Source: Bacteroidota bacterium
GTDB lineage: Bacteria; Bacteroidota; Bacteroidia; Bacteroidales; UBA10428
Assembly (NCBI GenBank): GCA_016699695.1
Contig: CP065006.1
Location: 992,001-1,056,000 of the forward strand
Length of the DNA stretch: 64,000 bases
Direction: 5' to 3'
In this document: positions 18,287-25,888 of the stretch, one piece after another
How positions within the stretch are numbered: the stretch's first letter is position 1
Layout of the letters: each line of letters starts with the position of its first letter
Position numbers and translations under genes: made by a program
Notes under the pieces: model-generated
Databases searched by the model: none
What the model saw: the letters and a program-made list of their open reading frames with translations, nothing else
Told to the model about the DNA's origin: nothing

Positions 18287-19936
18287 ATGAATAATAAATC
18301 CCTGCGCCAGATTACGCTTACAGTTATCTTAATATCTTTTTATCTTTTATCCTCTGGACAGAAAAATGTGCTGGTGGTTCCGGAAAAACCAAAACTCATT
18401 GTAGTATTATCGGTTTCTCAATTCCGAAACGATTACATCTCGAGGTATTGGGATAAACTCTCTGAGAATGGATTGAAGAGGATGATAGAGCGGGGAACCT
18501 ATTGTAAAAATACAAGTTACAATTACCTAATCAACGACAAGGGTGTCGGAACGGCTACACTGGTTACCGGTGCAAATCCTTCGTTGCATGGTATCATAGC
18601 CGACAGCTGGTATAGCGACCTAAAAGGTACTGTAATAAAAGCTGTGGATGATGAAACAATAAACACCATTGGAGGCTCCTTTGACCAGGGACGCTATTCT
18701 CCCCAGCACTTGCTATCGACTACTTTCAGCGATGAAATTAACCTTTCCAATCATTTCAATTCGCGCATTATTAGTGTTTCGCTTGAACCAATCTCTGCTG
18801 TAGTTAGCGCGGGACATACCGCTCAGGCTAGCTATTGGTTCGATAATCAGCAAGGTAATTTTATTACCTCGAGCTATTACATCGATTCGCTGCCTGCCTG
18901 GGTAAATGAATTCAATTCGAAAAAATTTGCTGATATCTACCTCGAACAAACATGGAACACCCTCTTGCCCATTGAACAATATACCGAAAGTATGAGCGAC
19001 AGTAACCCATACGAAGAAGGGTTCAATGGCAATAAAGTTTTTCCTTACGAAATAAGCGACCTCACGAAAAACCTGAAAAAGAACGAACGCTTTGGCATTC
19101 TGAATTCTGTGCCCTACGGAAATACAATGGTGAAGGATTTTGCTATTCAAGTCCTTGCGAACGAAAATCTGGGTATGGATGATTTTACCGATGTGTTGTG
19201 TGTGAATTTTACTGCCCATGAACAGATCGGGCGTCTTTTTGGTCCGCTTTCCATCGAAATGCAGGATGCAGTGCTCCGCCTCGATAGCGAAATTGCCCAT
19301 TTTATTAGTTTCATCGAAAGCACCGTGGGAATAGAAAATACCTTATTTATATTTTCTGCAGAGCATGGACTACCTTACAACCCCGAATACCTTACTGATC
19401 ACAAAATCCCGGCAGGCTATTTCAATTCGGCCAGTGCCATTTCCTTGCTGAAAAGCTACCTGAATAATCTCTACGGCAAAGGAGAATGGATTAAGGAGTA
19501 TCACGCCCAGCAGATTTACCTCAACCGCACTCTCATTGAATCGGCAGGACTTAACCTGAGCCAGGTGCAGGATAATGTGGCTGGTTTGCTTTTACAATTT
19601 CACGGAGTTGAAAACACCCTCACTTCCTATTCCCTTCAAAATACCAATTTTAGTAGCGGTGTATTTCTGAAAATTCAAAATGGCTATAACCAGAAACGTT
19701 CGGGAGATGTGATTTTTAGTTTAAAAAATGGATGGATTGAAAAAGAAGGAAGAAATATTGTTTCTTATGGCCACGATGCCCACATACCCTTAATCTGGTA
19801 TGGATGGAAAATGAAAAGGAAAACCGTGTTGCAACCGGTTGATCTTACAGATGTAGCCCCTACCATTTCGGTTTTATTGGATATTTCTTTTCCGAATTCC
19901 TCCACAGGAATCCCAATTGAAGACGTAGTAAGGTAA
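18287..19936 (+). CDS. Secreted alkaline phosphatase-fold protein, apparently catalytically dead
   Basis: A 549-residue exported protein with a signal peptide to about residue 24. It aligns along its length with the PafA-type alkaline phosphatase family of Bacteroidota (PKLIVVL, TLVTGANPSLHGI, ASYWFDNQQGNFITSSYY, LFGPLSIEMQDAVLRLD, HDAHIPLIWYGW). However, catalytic positions are changed. The first metal Asp is Ser44 and the nucleophile Thr is Lys85. The Lys/Arg phosphate binders are Glu167 and Ile169, the Asp/His metal pair is Glu312 and Arg316, and the last Asp is Glu359. Only the His of the final Asp-His pair (His360) and the C-terminal His remain. The fold looks intact, so a binding or scaffold role is more likely than hydrolysis. 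Comparison is with PafA motifs from memory. Confidence 0.82.
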   Translation: MNNKSLRQITLTVILISFYLLSSGQKNVLVVPEKPKLIVVLSVSQFRNDYISRYWDKLSENGLKRMIERGTYCKNTSYNYLINDKGVGTATLVTGANPSLHGIIADSWYSDLKGTVIKAVDDETINTIGGSFDQGRYSPQHLLSTTFSDEINLSNHFNSRIISVSLEPISAVVSAGHTAQASYWFDNQQGNFITSSYYIDSLPAWVNEFNSKKFADIYLEQTWNTLLPIEQYTESMSDSNPYEEGFNGNKVFPYEISDLTKNLKKNERFGILNSVPYGNTMVKDFAIQVLANENLGMDDFTDVLCVNFTAHEQIGRLFGPLSIEMQDAVLRLDSEIAHFISFIESTVGIENTLFIFSAEHGLPYNPEYLTDHKIPAGYFNSASAISLLKSYLNNLYGKGEWIKEYHAQQIYLNRTLIESAGLNLSQVQDNVAGLLLQFHGVENTLTSYSLQNTNFSSGVFLKIQNGYNQKRSGDVIFSLKNGWIEKEGRNIVSYGHDAHIPLIWYGWKMKRKTVLQPVDLTDVAPTISVLLDISFPNSSTGIPIEDVVR

Positions 19937-20353
19937 TTCCTTTCTCTAAATGCCCTTAGAAAAGGTGTTTGTTCCTTTGGCCAGCCAGCAGTATTTCAAG
20001 CAGGCCAGATAATGAATTGCATTGCTATTTCAGCGGTTCCTGCAGTTTCAATCTCAAAAAAAGACTTAAAAAAACCGGGGAGTAACCACACTCCCCGGTA
20101 AACCACAAAACTACTAACTAAACCAACTTGGGCAAAATCTTACCAGGATTTAACCCGTATTTTTTACAATTGATTTCTACCTGCTCTTACGCCTGATACC
20201 GAAAGGTAGTTATTAATATTCGATTAACCATGACTCAGATTTGACGAACGATTCAATTTTTTCAACAAAAGATTTCTCCTCTTCTGAAATTTTGATCTTG
20301 CTATTGCAATCCGAAAATGCTCTGTAAACAGGTAGATAAAGAAAAAACCTTTT
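19937..20353. other. Intergenic of about 415 bases with one strong hairpin, no gene assigned
   Basis: Between the phosphatase-like gene and the pcrB-type gene no convincing reading frame is seen. A 63-codon minus-strand frame here begins inside the pcrB-type gene and resembles no family. The region holds a 10-bp perfect GC-rich hairpin (20074-20099) facing the minus strand. A small minus-strand RNA ending at that hairpin is possible but unproven. Confidence 0.4.
20074..20099 (-). terminator. Strong hairpin with minus-strand T tract
   Basis: ACCGGGGAGT and ACTCCCCGGT form a perfect 10-bp stem with a 6-base loop. On the minus strand the stem is followed by seven T and then another T-rich stretch, so it fits a terminator for minus-strand transcription. 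It lies about 255 bases beyond the stop of the pcrB-type gene, unusually far for that operon. Confidence 0.75.
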
Positions 20354-21094
20354 CTAGTTTTTAAAGTTTTGGAGTACGCTTGCAATTTTATGCAAGTTCT
20401 CAATATTCTTTTCAACTACATTGCCAATCACTACCATATCGGCTCCACTCTCGAAACTGGCGGCTACCTTTTCTGGCGAATTAAGACCTCCGCCTACAAT
20501 AACCGGAATATTCACAATCTTTTTAACCTCCGAAATAACCCGGGGTGGAACAGGGTTAAGTGCCCCACTACCTGCCTCAAGGTAAATAAGTCTGTGACCA
20601 AGCATCTCAGCGGCTATGCAGGTTGCAACTACCAGCTCAGGCTTATTCGAAGGTATGGGTCGGGTATTGCTTACATACTCTACTGAAGTAACTGTACCCC
20701 CATCAATCAATACATAGGCAGTAGGAATTACCTCCAAAGCCGATTGCCTTATAAATGGCGCAGCTTGCACATGGTTTCCTATTAAATAATCGGGGTTTCT
20801 TCCCGAAACCAGGCTTAAAAGCAATAAGGCATCGGCCATTCTGCTAAGCTGCAGCAGACTTCCCGGAAACAAAACAACCGGTATCCGGGTATGTTCTTTA
20901 ATTGTTTGAATTACCTTATCGATGTGGGTACTCATCAGGCTTCCTCCAACCAGGATAAGGCTAACGGCATTTTCGTTGGCTGCATATACAGTAGCAATAA
21001 TGCTTTGTAAACCCAACTTATCCGGATCGATTAACAGGGCAATTTTTTTTCCTGGCGAAGCTATGATATTATAACATTGCATTATTTCGAGCAA
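20354..21094 (-). CDS. Geranylgeranylglyceryl/heptaprenylglyceryl phosphate synthase
   Basis: A 246-residue TIM-barrel prenyltransferase of the GGGPS/PcrB family, which joins a polyprenyl diphosphate to sn-glycerol-1-phosphate to make ether lipids. Signature segments are KIALLIDPDK at residues 17-26 (metal binding), LVGGSLMSTH, VVLFPGSLLQLSRMADALL, YLEAGSGALNPVPP and VIVGGGLNSPEK. Group II enzymes of this type occur across Bacteroidota and resemble the archaeal lipid enzyme; the natural product in bacteria is not settled. It overlaps the upstream PPTase gene by 13 bases and is the last gene of the mutY-ssb-gldE-gldD block, so it is probably translated with the PPTase. Confidence 0.9.
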   Translation of the reverse strand: MLEIMQCYNIIASPGKKIALLIDPDKLGLQSIIATVYAANENAVSLILVGGSLMSTHIDKVIQTIKEHTRIPVVLFPGSLLQLSRMADALLLLSLVSGRNPDYLIGNHVQAAPFIRQSALEVIPTAYVLIDGGTVTSVEYVSNTRPIPSNKPELVVATCIAAEMLGHRLIYLEAGSGALNPVPPRVISEVKKIVNIPVIVGGGLNSPEKVAASFESGADMVVIGNVVEKNIENLHKIASVLQNFKN

Positions 21095-21723
21095 TAGACA
21101 AGTACGTGTCCTTTAATGGTAAAATAGCGCATGAGAAACTTATCGTGCCAGAACTGGTTGTCGACCCAGCCATATATTTCGCCACATTCACTTGGCTCAA
21201 AGGGCTCAATGGTCAGGTTTCTTCTGAAATTAATGTCCTGTTTATCGCACAATTTATACAATGCCTCTTTAGCACACCAGTGTATATAAAGATGAAAATG
21301 CTGCATTTCCGGGTCGCTCACAATGTACTCGTCATTATTAACGAATTTGTGAGCTACTTTATGAATATCGTGCGACATGTATTCCACATCAATCCCTACT
21401 TTTTTATTCTTACTTAGTATTAAAGCTGTCAGGTCGCGCGAATGACTGATGCTGATGTTCATGTCTGAATTAAAAAGATAGGGTTTTCGCATTTCGTTAT
21501 AGACTATCTGAGTTGGAACACCCCTGATTTCGCGTAACAACCGGCGCACACTAAGCCATTCTATCTGCCGGTTGGTACTTTTATAATCGGCCAGCTTTTG
21601 TTTTTCGCCAGCAAAAAAGTGAACCTTCGAATACAACTCCTCGTACGATTCGGTTATCTCCCATATTCCAACCTGACAATCGTCGTAAACGATTTGATTA
21701 TAAACTAGAGGCATGCAATGCAA
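21082..21723 (-). CDS. 4'-phosphopantetheinyl transferase superfamily protein
   Basis: A 213-residue Sfp-type phosphopantetheinyl transferase, which loads the 4'-phosphopantetheine arm of CoA onto carrier proteins for fatty acid or polyketide synthesis. Motifs visible are the SISHSRDLTALIL strand, the metal-binding KVGIDVEYM (GIDVE) and the WCAKEALYKL helix (WxxKEAxxK). Length is as expected. It may be the cell's carrier-protein activator or serve a dedicated pathway; sequence alone cannot decide. It lies 4 bases downstream of gldD and overlaps the GGGPS gene, so it is embedded in the conserved operon. Confidence 0.9.
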   Translation of the reverse strand: MHCMPLVYNQIVYDDCQVGIWEITESYEELYSKVHFFAGEKQKLADYKSTNRQIEWLSVRRLLREIRGVPTQIVYNEMRKPYLFNSDMNISISHSRDLTALILSKNKKVGIDVEYMSHDIHKVAHKFVNNDEYIVSDPEMQHFHLYIHWCAKEALYKLCDKQDINFRRNLTIEPFEPSECGEIYGWVDNQFWHDKFLMRYFTIKGHVLVYCSK

Positions 21724-21727
21724 ATAT

Positions 21728-22300
21728 TTATTTCCAGGATAGAGATTCGGTTAAATGTACAACATCTTCCTGAAAAAATGTAACAGAAGGTGCAAGTGAA
21801 TCTTTATTCGGCAATGCCGAAATATAGAGCGATCCGGTTAAAAAATGATTGACGCTGTCGGTGAGAAAAAAAACTGCCGACGATGCCGTATTTCCTTCGA
21901 GCATATAAATAACTCCAAAAACATCTTTTTCAGGACCCCACACGAGGTGCTCCACTATATCGTCGGCTTTAATTACATGCTTGTAAACAATTGTTCTGAT
22001 GTCTTCGATATGTGTGCCCAGATTTTTATGTAAAGGTTTATAGGTAAGGTGGATTTTGGTGTGATAGCCCGGAAAGTCAATGTTATACCAACATGCTTCG
22101 GCATAAGCCGATTGAACTGATTCGATAACCCCATAAGTTGGGTACTCGAAACGGTATGGACAGGTACTATCGTAGAGCTGATATTCTTTTTCCGGAAAAT
22201 CAATGCGAAAATAAGCACGTGGTTTAGGAGTGGCCGGCTGGGTGCAGGATATTAGAAAAAGCAAAAAAACCACAAAGAACAGAATCGAATATCTTAGCAT
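21728..22300 (-). CDS. gldD: Gliding motility lipoprotein GldD
   Basis: A 190-residue lipoprotein. The hydrophobic leader ends in LLFLISC, with Cys19 as the lipidation site. The mature protein shows the GldD pattern: PKPRAYFRIDFPEKEYQ, CPYRFEYPTYG, CWYNIDFPGYHTKIHLTYKP and FGVIYMLEGNTASSAVFFLTDS. GldD is required for gliding in Flavobacterium johnsoniae and is conserved in many non-gliding Bacteroidota; its molecular role is unclear. It sits 8 bases from gldE, the order seen throughout the phylum, and probably acts with it. Full length. Confidence 0.94.
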   Translation of the reverse strand: MLRYSILFFVVFLLFLISCTQPATPKPRAYFRIDFPEKEYQLYDSTCPYRFEYPTYGVIESVQSAYAEACWYNIDFPGYHTKIHLTYKPLHKNLGTHIEDIRTIVYKHVIKADDIVEHLVWGPEKDVFGVIYMLEGNTASSAVFFLTDSVNHFLTGSLYISALPNKDSLAPSVTFFQEDVVHLTESLSWK

Positions 22301-22308
22301 GTTTATCT

Positions 22309-23631
22309 CTATCTTTTAATTGAAGCTTGAATAAACTTTATCCGGCGCTTATCGACCTCGAGCACCTCGAATGTAAAATTTTTATACGATAATACATCGT
22401 TCCGCTTTGGAATATCGCCTCTCAGCTCAAGAATCAGGCCTGCCAGGGTATCGGCATCGCCTTTTACCTGATCAAAAAAATCTGAATCGACATTGGCAAC
22501 CTTACTAAAGTCATTCAGAAGTATTTTTCCTTCAAATATTATGGTGTTATCGTCAATTATTTTGTAAGGAAGTTCATCGTCATCTGTTTCGTCCGATATT
22601 TCTCCTACTATCTCTTCCAGAATATCCTCCAGGGTAACAATGCCCGAAGTGCCTCCGTAATCGTCCACCACAATCGCCATGTGAATGTGCATACGCTGAA
22701 ACTTATTCAGCAAATCGTTAATTTTTTTGCTCTCCGGCACAAAGTATGGTTCCCTGATAAGTCTTTGCCAGACAAAATCATTGCCCTCGCTCATGTGTGG
22801 CAGTAAATCTTTGATGTATAAAATGCCATTAATTTTATCGAAGGACTCTTCGTACACAGGGATGCGTGAGTAACCCGATTCGTTGATTAGCAGCATCAGT
22901 TCTTCGAAACTTGCTAATTGATCAATACCAACCACATCTACCCTGGCCTGCATTATTTCACAAACTTCGATGTTGCCAAATTTTGCAATACCTTTTAACA
23001 GGCTTTTTTCCTGAGGCATGGTAACCTCGCCATCAGACAAAGCATCGCTTAATTGGTTAAAGGGCAATATTATTTTCTTCGCATTAAAGCGATTGCTAAC
23101 AAGGGATGCTAAAAATATCAGCCCACTGCTAAATGGCCAGAATAATCGAGTAAAAAATAGCATTAGCCTTGAAGTACTTCTTAAAAAAGGCAGAGCCCGC
23201 TTTGAGGCAAAATTTTGAGCCACAAATCCAGAACTAAAAAGTATCAAAAAGCTAAAAAGAAGAACCTGCCATGCAAAAGGAATTGTATTCCAAACTGCAT
23301 CTGGTCTGCTGTACTTTGTAAAAAAAACAAATAATACAACCATACCAACCTGCAAAAAGGTGATTAATACTATGGTTGTATTTAAAAAATGAAGGGGAAA
23401 AGCAAGTAGCTTTTTTATTCGGAGATCCGGCTTGTATATTGCTTCATGTATGCTTTCTTCCTCCTGCTCCGAAAGGGAAAGAAAAGCCAGCCGGCTACCC
23501 CAAACAATTGAAGTAATAATCAGCAATAAAACCACGAGTAAAAGTGCCGACACAAAAGCCAGGTCAATCACAGCACCTGGGAATATTTCCAAGTTAAACA
23601 AGCCCCATTGATAAGGTTCCGAATCTTCCAA
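22309..23631 (-). CDS. gldE: Gliding-associated GldE, CNNM/CBS/CorC-type membrane protein
   Basis: A 440-residue protein of the HlyC/CorC (CNNM) family. It has an N-terminal membrane region of three to four helices (about residues 15-170), two CBS domains (from MQARVDVVGIDQLAS and from REPYFVPESKKINDLL, with VVDDYGGTSGIVTLEDILEEIVGEI) and a C-terminal CorC_HlyC domain. Relatives are magnesium or divalent-metal transport proteins. In Bacteroidota the copy next to gldD is called GldE and suppresses or supports GldD function. The gene lies between ssb and gldD, as is conserved. Full length, no abnormality. Transport activity is not established. Confidence 0.93.
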   Translation of the reverse strand: MEDSEPYQWGLFNLEIFPGAVIDLAFVSALLLVVLLLIITSIVWGSRLAFLSLSEQEEESIHEAIYKPDLRIKKLLAFPLHFLNTTIVLITFLQVGMVVLFVFFTKYSRPDAVWNTIPFAWQVLLFSFLILFSSGFVAQNFASKRALPFLRSTSRLMLFFTRLFWPFSSGLIFLASLVSNRFNAKKIILPFNQLSDALSDGEVTMPQEKSLLKGIAKFGNIEVCEIMQARVDVVGIDQLASFEELMLLINESGYSRIPVYEESFDKINGILYIKDLLPHMSEGNDFVWQRLIREPYFVPESKKINDLLNKFQRMHIHMAIVVDDYGGTSGIVTLEDILEEIVGEISDETDDDELPYKIIDDNTIIFEGKILLNDFSKVANVDSDFFDQVKGDADTLAGLILELRGDIPKRNDVLSYKNFTFEVLEVDKRRIKFIQASIKR

Positions 23632-23653
23632 AACAATACTTCACAATTAATTA

Positions 23654-24103
23654 TTAAAATGGGAGATCGTCATCAGTTTCTTCCACTGATGAGGGAGCAG
23701 AGCTGATAACCTCCTGTTGATTTTTAGAAAAGCTTTGTACGGAACCAGAATTATCTGTCATCGTATCGGATTCCGATCGCTTGCCCAACATCTGCATGTT
23801 ATCGGCAACTATTTCTGTAGTATAGCGTTTATTGCCATCTTTATCGTCCCAGGCACGTGTGCGGATTCGACCCTCTATGTAGAGTTGTTGTCCCTTTTTC
23901 ACATATTTTTCTACTATTTCGGCTAGTCCACGCCATGCAACCACAGAGTGCCACTCTGTCTGAACTACACGCTCTCCATCGCGATTTTTATACGACTCAG
24001 AGGTTGCCAGCCGAAAATTTGCCACCGGCGTTCCGGCATCTAAATGCTTGACTTCTGGATCATTACCGACGTGACCAACGAGAATGACTTTGTTTACTGA
24101 CAT
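23654..24103 (-). CDS. ssb: Single-stranded DNA-binding protein
   Basis: A 149-residue SSB. It binds single-stranded DNA as a tetramer during replication, repair and recombination. The OB-fold spans about residues 1-105, with MSVNKVILVGHVGNDPEVK at the start and GERVVQTEWHSVVAWRGLAEIVEKYVKKG and YIEGRIRTRAWDDKDGNKRY in the core. A flexible polar linker follows. The acidic tip ends DDDLPF, the docking motif for repair and replication partners. It sits between mutY and gldE, a conserved arrangement in this phylum. Standard length. Confidence 0.97.
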   Translation of the reverse strand: MSVNKVILVGHVGNDPEVKHLDAGTPVANFRLATSESYKNRDGERVVQTEWHSVVAWRGLAEIVEKYVKKGQQLYIEGRIRTRAWDDKDGNKRYTTEIVADNMQMLGKRSESDTMTDNSGSVQSFSKNQQEVISSAPSSVEETDDDLPF

Positions 24104-24189
24104 AGTTTGATTGTTTGGAGTAAAAGTACAATTTTTTTTTGATTATAAAATTTGAGGGGAAGCACACTGTCAGAATCCATTCCCTACTT

Positions 24190-25260
24190 TTAATCCATTG
24201 CCTGTTCGAGGTACCTCGTAATTAACCTGGGCATGGCAAATTTTGCCAGGTCTGCCGGTTGCACAAAAATAGAACCAGATTTGGACCATTCCTCTTCGAG
24301 GTCAACATGTACAAAACAACCTTGCAAAACCTGATGAGAGAGTATATGTTTGAATTCTGATGAGATAACACGGATCTTATAAGCAGAAAAGGTCTTGAAA
24401 ATGGTCTTTTGCAGAAAATCAGAAAACTCTTCGGGCTGAACCTGTGCTTCGGATTCCACCAGAGGAAATTGATACAAACCTTTCCAGATATCGGTATTTT
24501 GACGTTTTTCAATGTAGGTGTTCTCCTTGTAATGCATCACAACAAAATATAAATACCGCACCCGTTGTTTCAACTTTCTTGACTTCACGGGGTAAGAGAA
24601 GGTGTTTTTTTGAGCCAATGACATGCACTTTAGCTGGAGTGGGCAATGAGTACAGATGGGATTTGCTGGCAAACAAACTGTTGCTCCAAGTTCCATCAAT
24701 GCTTCGTTGTGGGCAGCCGGATTCTTTGTGTTTAAAACTGCTTGAGCCAGTTCTTTAAAATGTTTCTTCCCTGAAGTGCTGTCGATGGGAATTTCGCTGG
24801 CAAAATACCTGGACAATACCCGGTAAACATTGCCGTCGACCATGGCTTCGGGTTTATTAAAAGCGAGAGATGCGATGGCTGCAGCTGTGTAATCTCCAAT
24901 ACCTTTTAGTCCCTTTAGATCGCTCACCTCATCGGGGAACTTTCCTTTGTATTTACTCTGAACTATTTTGGCGGTTTCATGCAGATTGCGGGCTCTGGTG
25001 TAATAGCCAAGTCCCTGCCACAACATTAAAATTTCATCGATATCAGCGTCAGCAAGTTCCTTTATTGTCGGAAACCGGCTTATAAACCTATGATAATATC
25101 CAATACCCTGGTCAACACGGGTTTGCTGCAATATCACTTCCGAAATCCAGATAAGGTAAGGATCGCGGGTATACCGCCAGGGTAAATCACGGTTATTCAC
25201 GTTAAACCAATGTATTAGCTCCTCCATTGTTAGTTTTACATAGTGGGTAAACAAATTCAA
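24190..25260 (-). CDS. mutY: A/G-specific adenine glycosylase
   Basis: A 356-residue MutY, which removes adenine mispaired with 8-oxoguanine. The catalytic domain has LPWRYTRDPYLIWISEVILQQTRVDQ with the catalytic Glu. The helix-hairpin-helix GLKGIGDYTAAAIASLAF and the catalytic Asp region AMVDGNVYRVLSR follow. The [4Fe-4S] loop is complete as Cys-x6-Cys-x2-Cys-x5-Cys (CLPANPICTHCPLQLKC). A C-terminal NUDIX-like 8-oxoG recognition domain completes it. A start at the Met 11 residues downstream (MEELIHWF) is also possible. Divergent from HU, as is usual in Bacteroidota. Confidence 0.95.
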   Translation of the reverse strand: MNLFTHYVKLTMEELIHWFNVNNRDLPWRYTRDPYLIWISEVILQQTRVDQGIGYYHRFISRFPTIKELADADIDEILMLWQGLGYYTRARNLHETAKIVQSKYKGKFPDEVSDLKGLKGIGDYTAAAIASLAFNKPEAMVDGNVYRVLSRYFASEIPIDSTSGKKHFKELAQAVLNTKNPAAHNEALMELGATVCLPANPICTHCPLQLKCMSLAQKNTFSYPVKSRKLKQRVRYLYFVVMHYKENTYIEKRQNTDIWKGLYQFPLVESEAQVQPEEFSDFLQKTIFKTFSAYKIRVISSEFKHILSHQVLQGCFVHVDLEEEWSKSGSIFVQPADLAKFAMPRLITRYLEQAMD

Positions 25261-25313
25261 GAAGAAATAACAAAATATCTTAAATAGTGTTTCAATTATC
25301 GCCTAAAATGCTT

Positions 25314-25321
25314 TATATTTG
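25314..25321 (+). promoter_or_regulatory. Promoter -7 box of the HU gene
   Basis: TATATTTG is an exact TAnnTTTG match, 53 bases before the HU ATG. A TTTC close to the -33 TTTG consensus lies about 20 bases upstream. The gap also contains the divergent mutY upstream region. Confidence 0.6.
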
Positions 25322-25374
25322 CACTCCACAAATGAAAGAATCCGTAAATAACTGATAATTAAAGCGTTTAAAAA

Positions 25375-25662
25375 ATGACCAAAGCAGATATCGTAAACGA
25401 AATTTCCAAGAACACTGGTATTGAAAAAATCACTGTACAGAAAGCAGTTGAATCATTTATGGAAGTGGTGAAAGATTCACTCACTCAGGAAAGAAATGTA
25501 TATTTAAGAGGCTTTGGTAGCTTCATTGTGAAAAAAAGGGCTAAGAAAACTGCTCGCAACATTTCGAAAAACACTACTATTATTATCCCTGAGCATTTTA
25601 TTCCTTCCTTCAAACCAGCAAAAACTTTTGTAGGAAAAGTAAAAAGCAACATTAAAAAATAA
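25375..25662 (+). CDS. HU-family DNA-binding protein
   Basis: A 95-residue HU/IHF-family nucleoid protein that bends DNA as a dimer. The pattern is clear: MTKADIVNEISKNTGI at the start, the EKITVQKAVESFMEVVKDSL helix, and the VYLRGFGSFIVKKRAKKTARN strand leading into the DNA-wrapping arm. The usual RNP tip of the arm is replaced by a different sequence (TTIIIPEHFIPSFKP), a variation common in this phylum. It is followed 15 bases later by the 30-codon basic protein gene, with which it is probably cotranscribed. Confidence 0.95.
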   Translation: MTKADIVNEISKNTGIEKITVQKAVESFMEVVKDSLTQERNVYLRGFGSFIVKKRAKKTARNISKNTTIIIPEHFIPSFKPAKTFVGKVKSNIKK

Positions 25663-25677
25663 TTAAAACATACTCAA

Positions 25678-25770
25678 ATGCCAAGCGGAAAGAAAAGGAA
25701 AAGACATAAAATGGCGACGCATAAGCGTAAAAAACGTCTTAGAAAAAATCGTCATAAGAAAAAGAAATAG
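25678..25770 (+). CDS. 30-residue AURKAIP1/COX24-type basic ribosomal protein
   Basis: A micro-gene encoding 30 residues, of which 21 are Lys, Arg or His. It opens MPSGKKRKRHKMATHKRKKR and ends RHKKKK. This is the AURKAIP1/COX24 domain pattern, related to the mitochondrial ribosomal protein mS38 and actinobacterial bS22, and is conserved next to HU in many Bacteroidota. It probably sits on the small ribosomal subunit. Translation starts at ATG 15 bases after HU, with AT-rich spacing. A strong terminator follows 30 bases later. Such genes are often missed because of their size; the family assignment is from recognition of the motif. Confidence 0.82.
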   Translation: MPSGKKRKRHKMATHKRKKRLRKNRHKKKK

Positions 25771-25800
25771 CTTAATTGTTTAAGCATTACCACCTTCTGA

Positions 25801-25830
25801 AAAACCTAAAGCCTTTGGCTTTAGGTTTTT
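25801..25830 (+). terminator. Terminator of HU and basic protein transcript
   Basis: A 13-bp perfect stem, AAAACCTAAAGCC with GGCTTTAGGTTTT around a TTT loop, followed by further T. It closes the HU operon before RNase G and is symmetrical enough to work on either strand. Confidence 0.85.
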
Positions 25831-25888
25831 CATCTATATTGTTATTTATCCCGCTACAAGTTTTTATTGTGCAAAATATCTCTACATT

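Noticed and set aside
20224..20415. A 63-codon minus-strand frame overlapping the pcrB-type gene
   Set aside because: It starts inside the GGGPS gene and resembles no family; likely chance.
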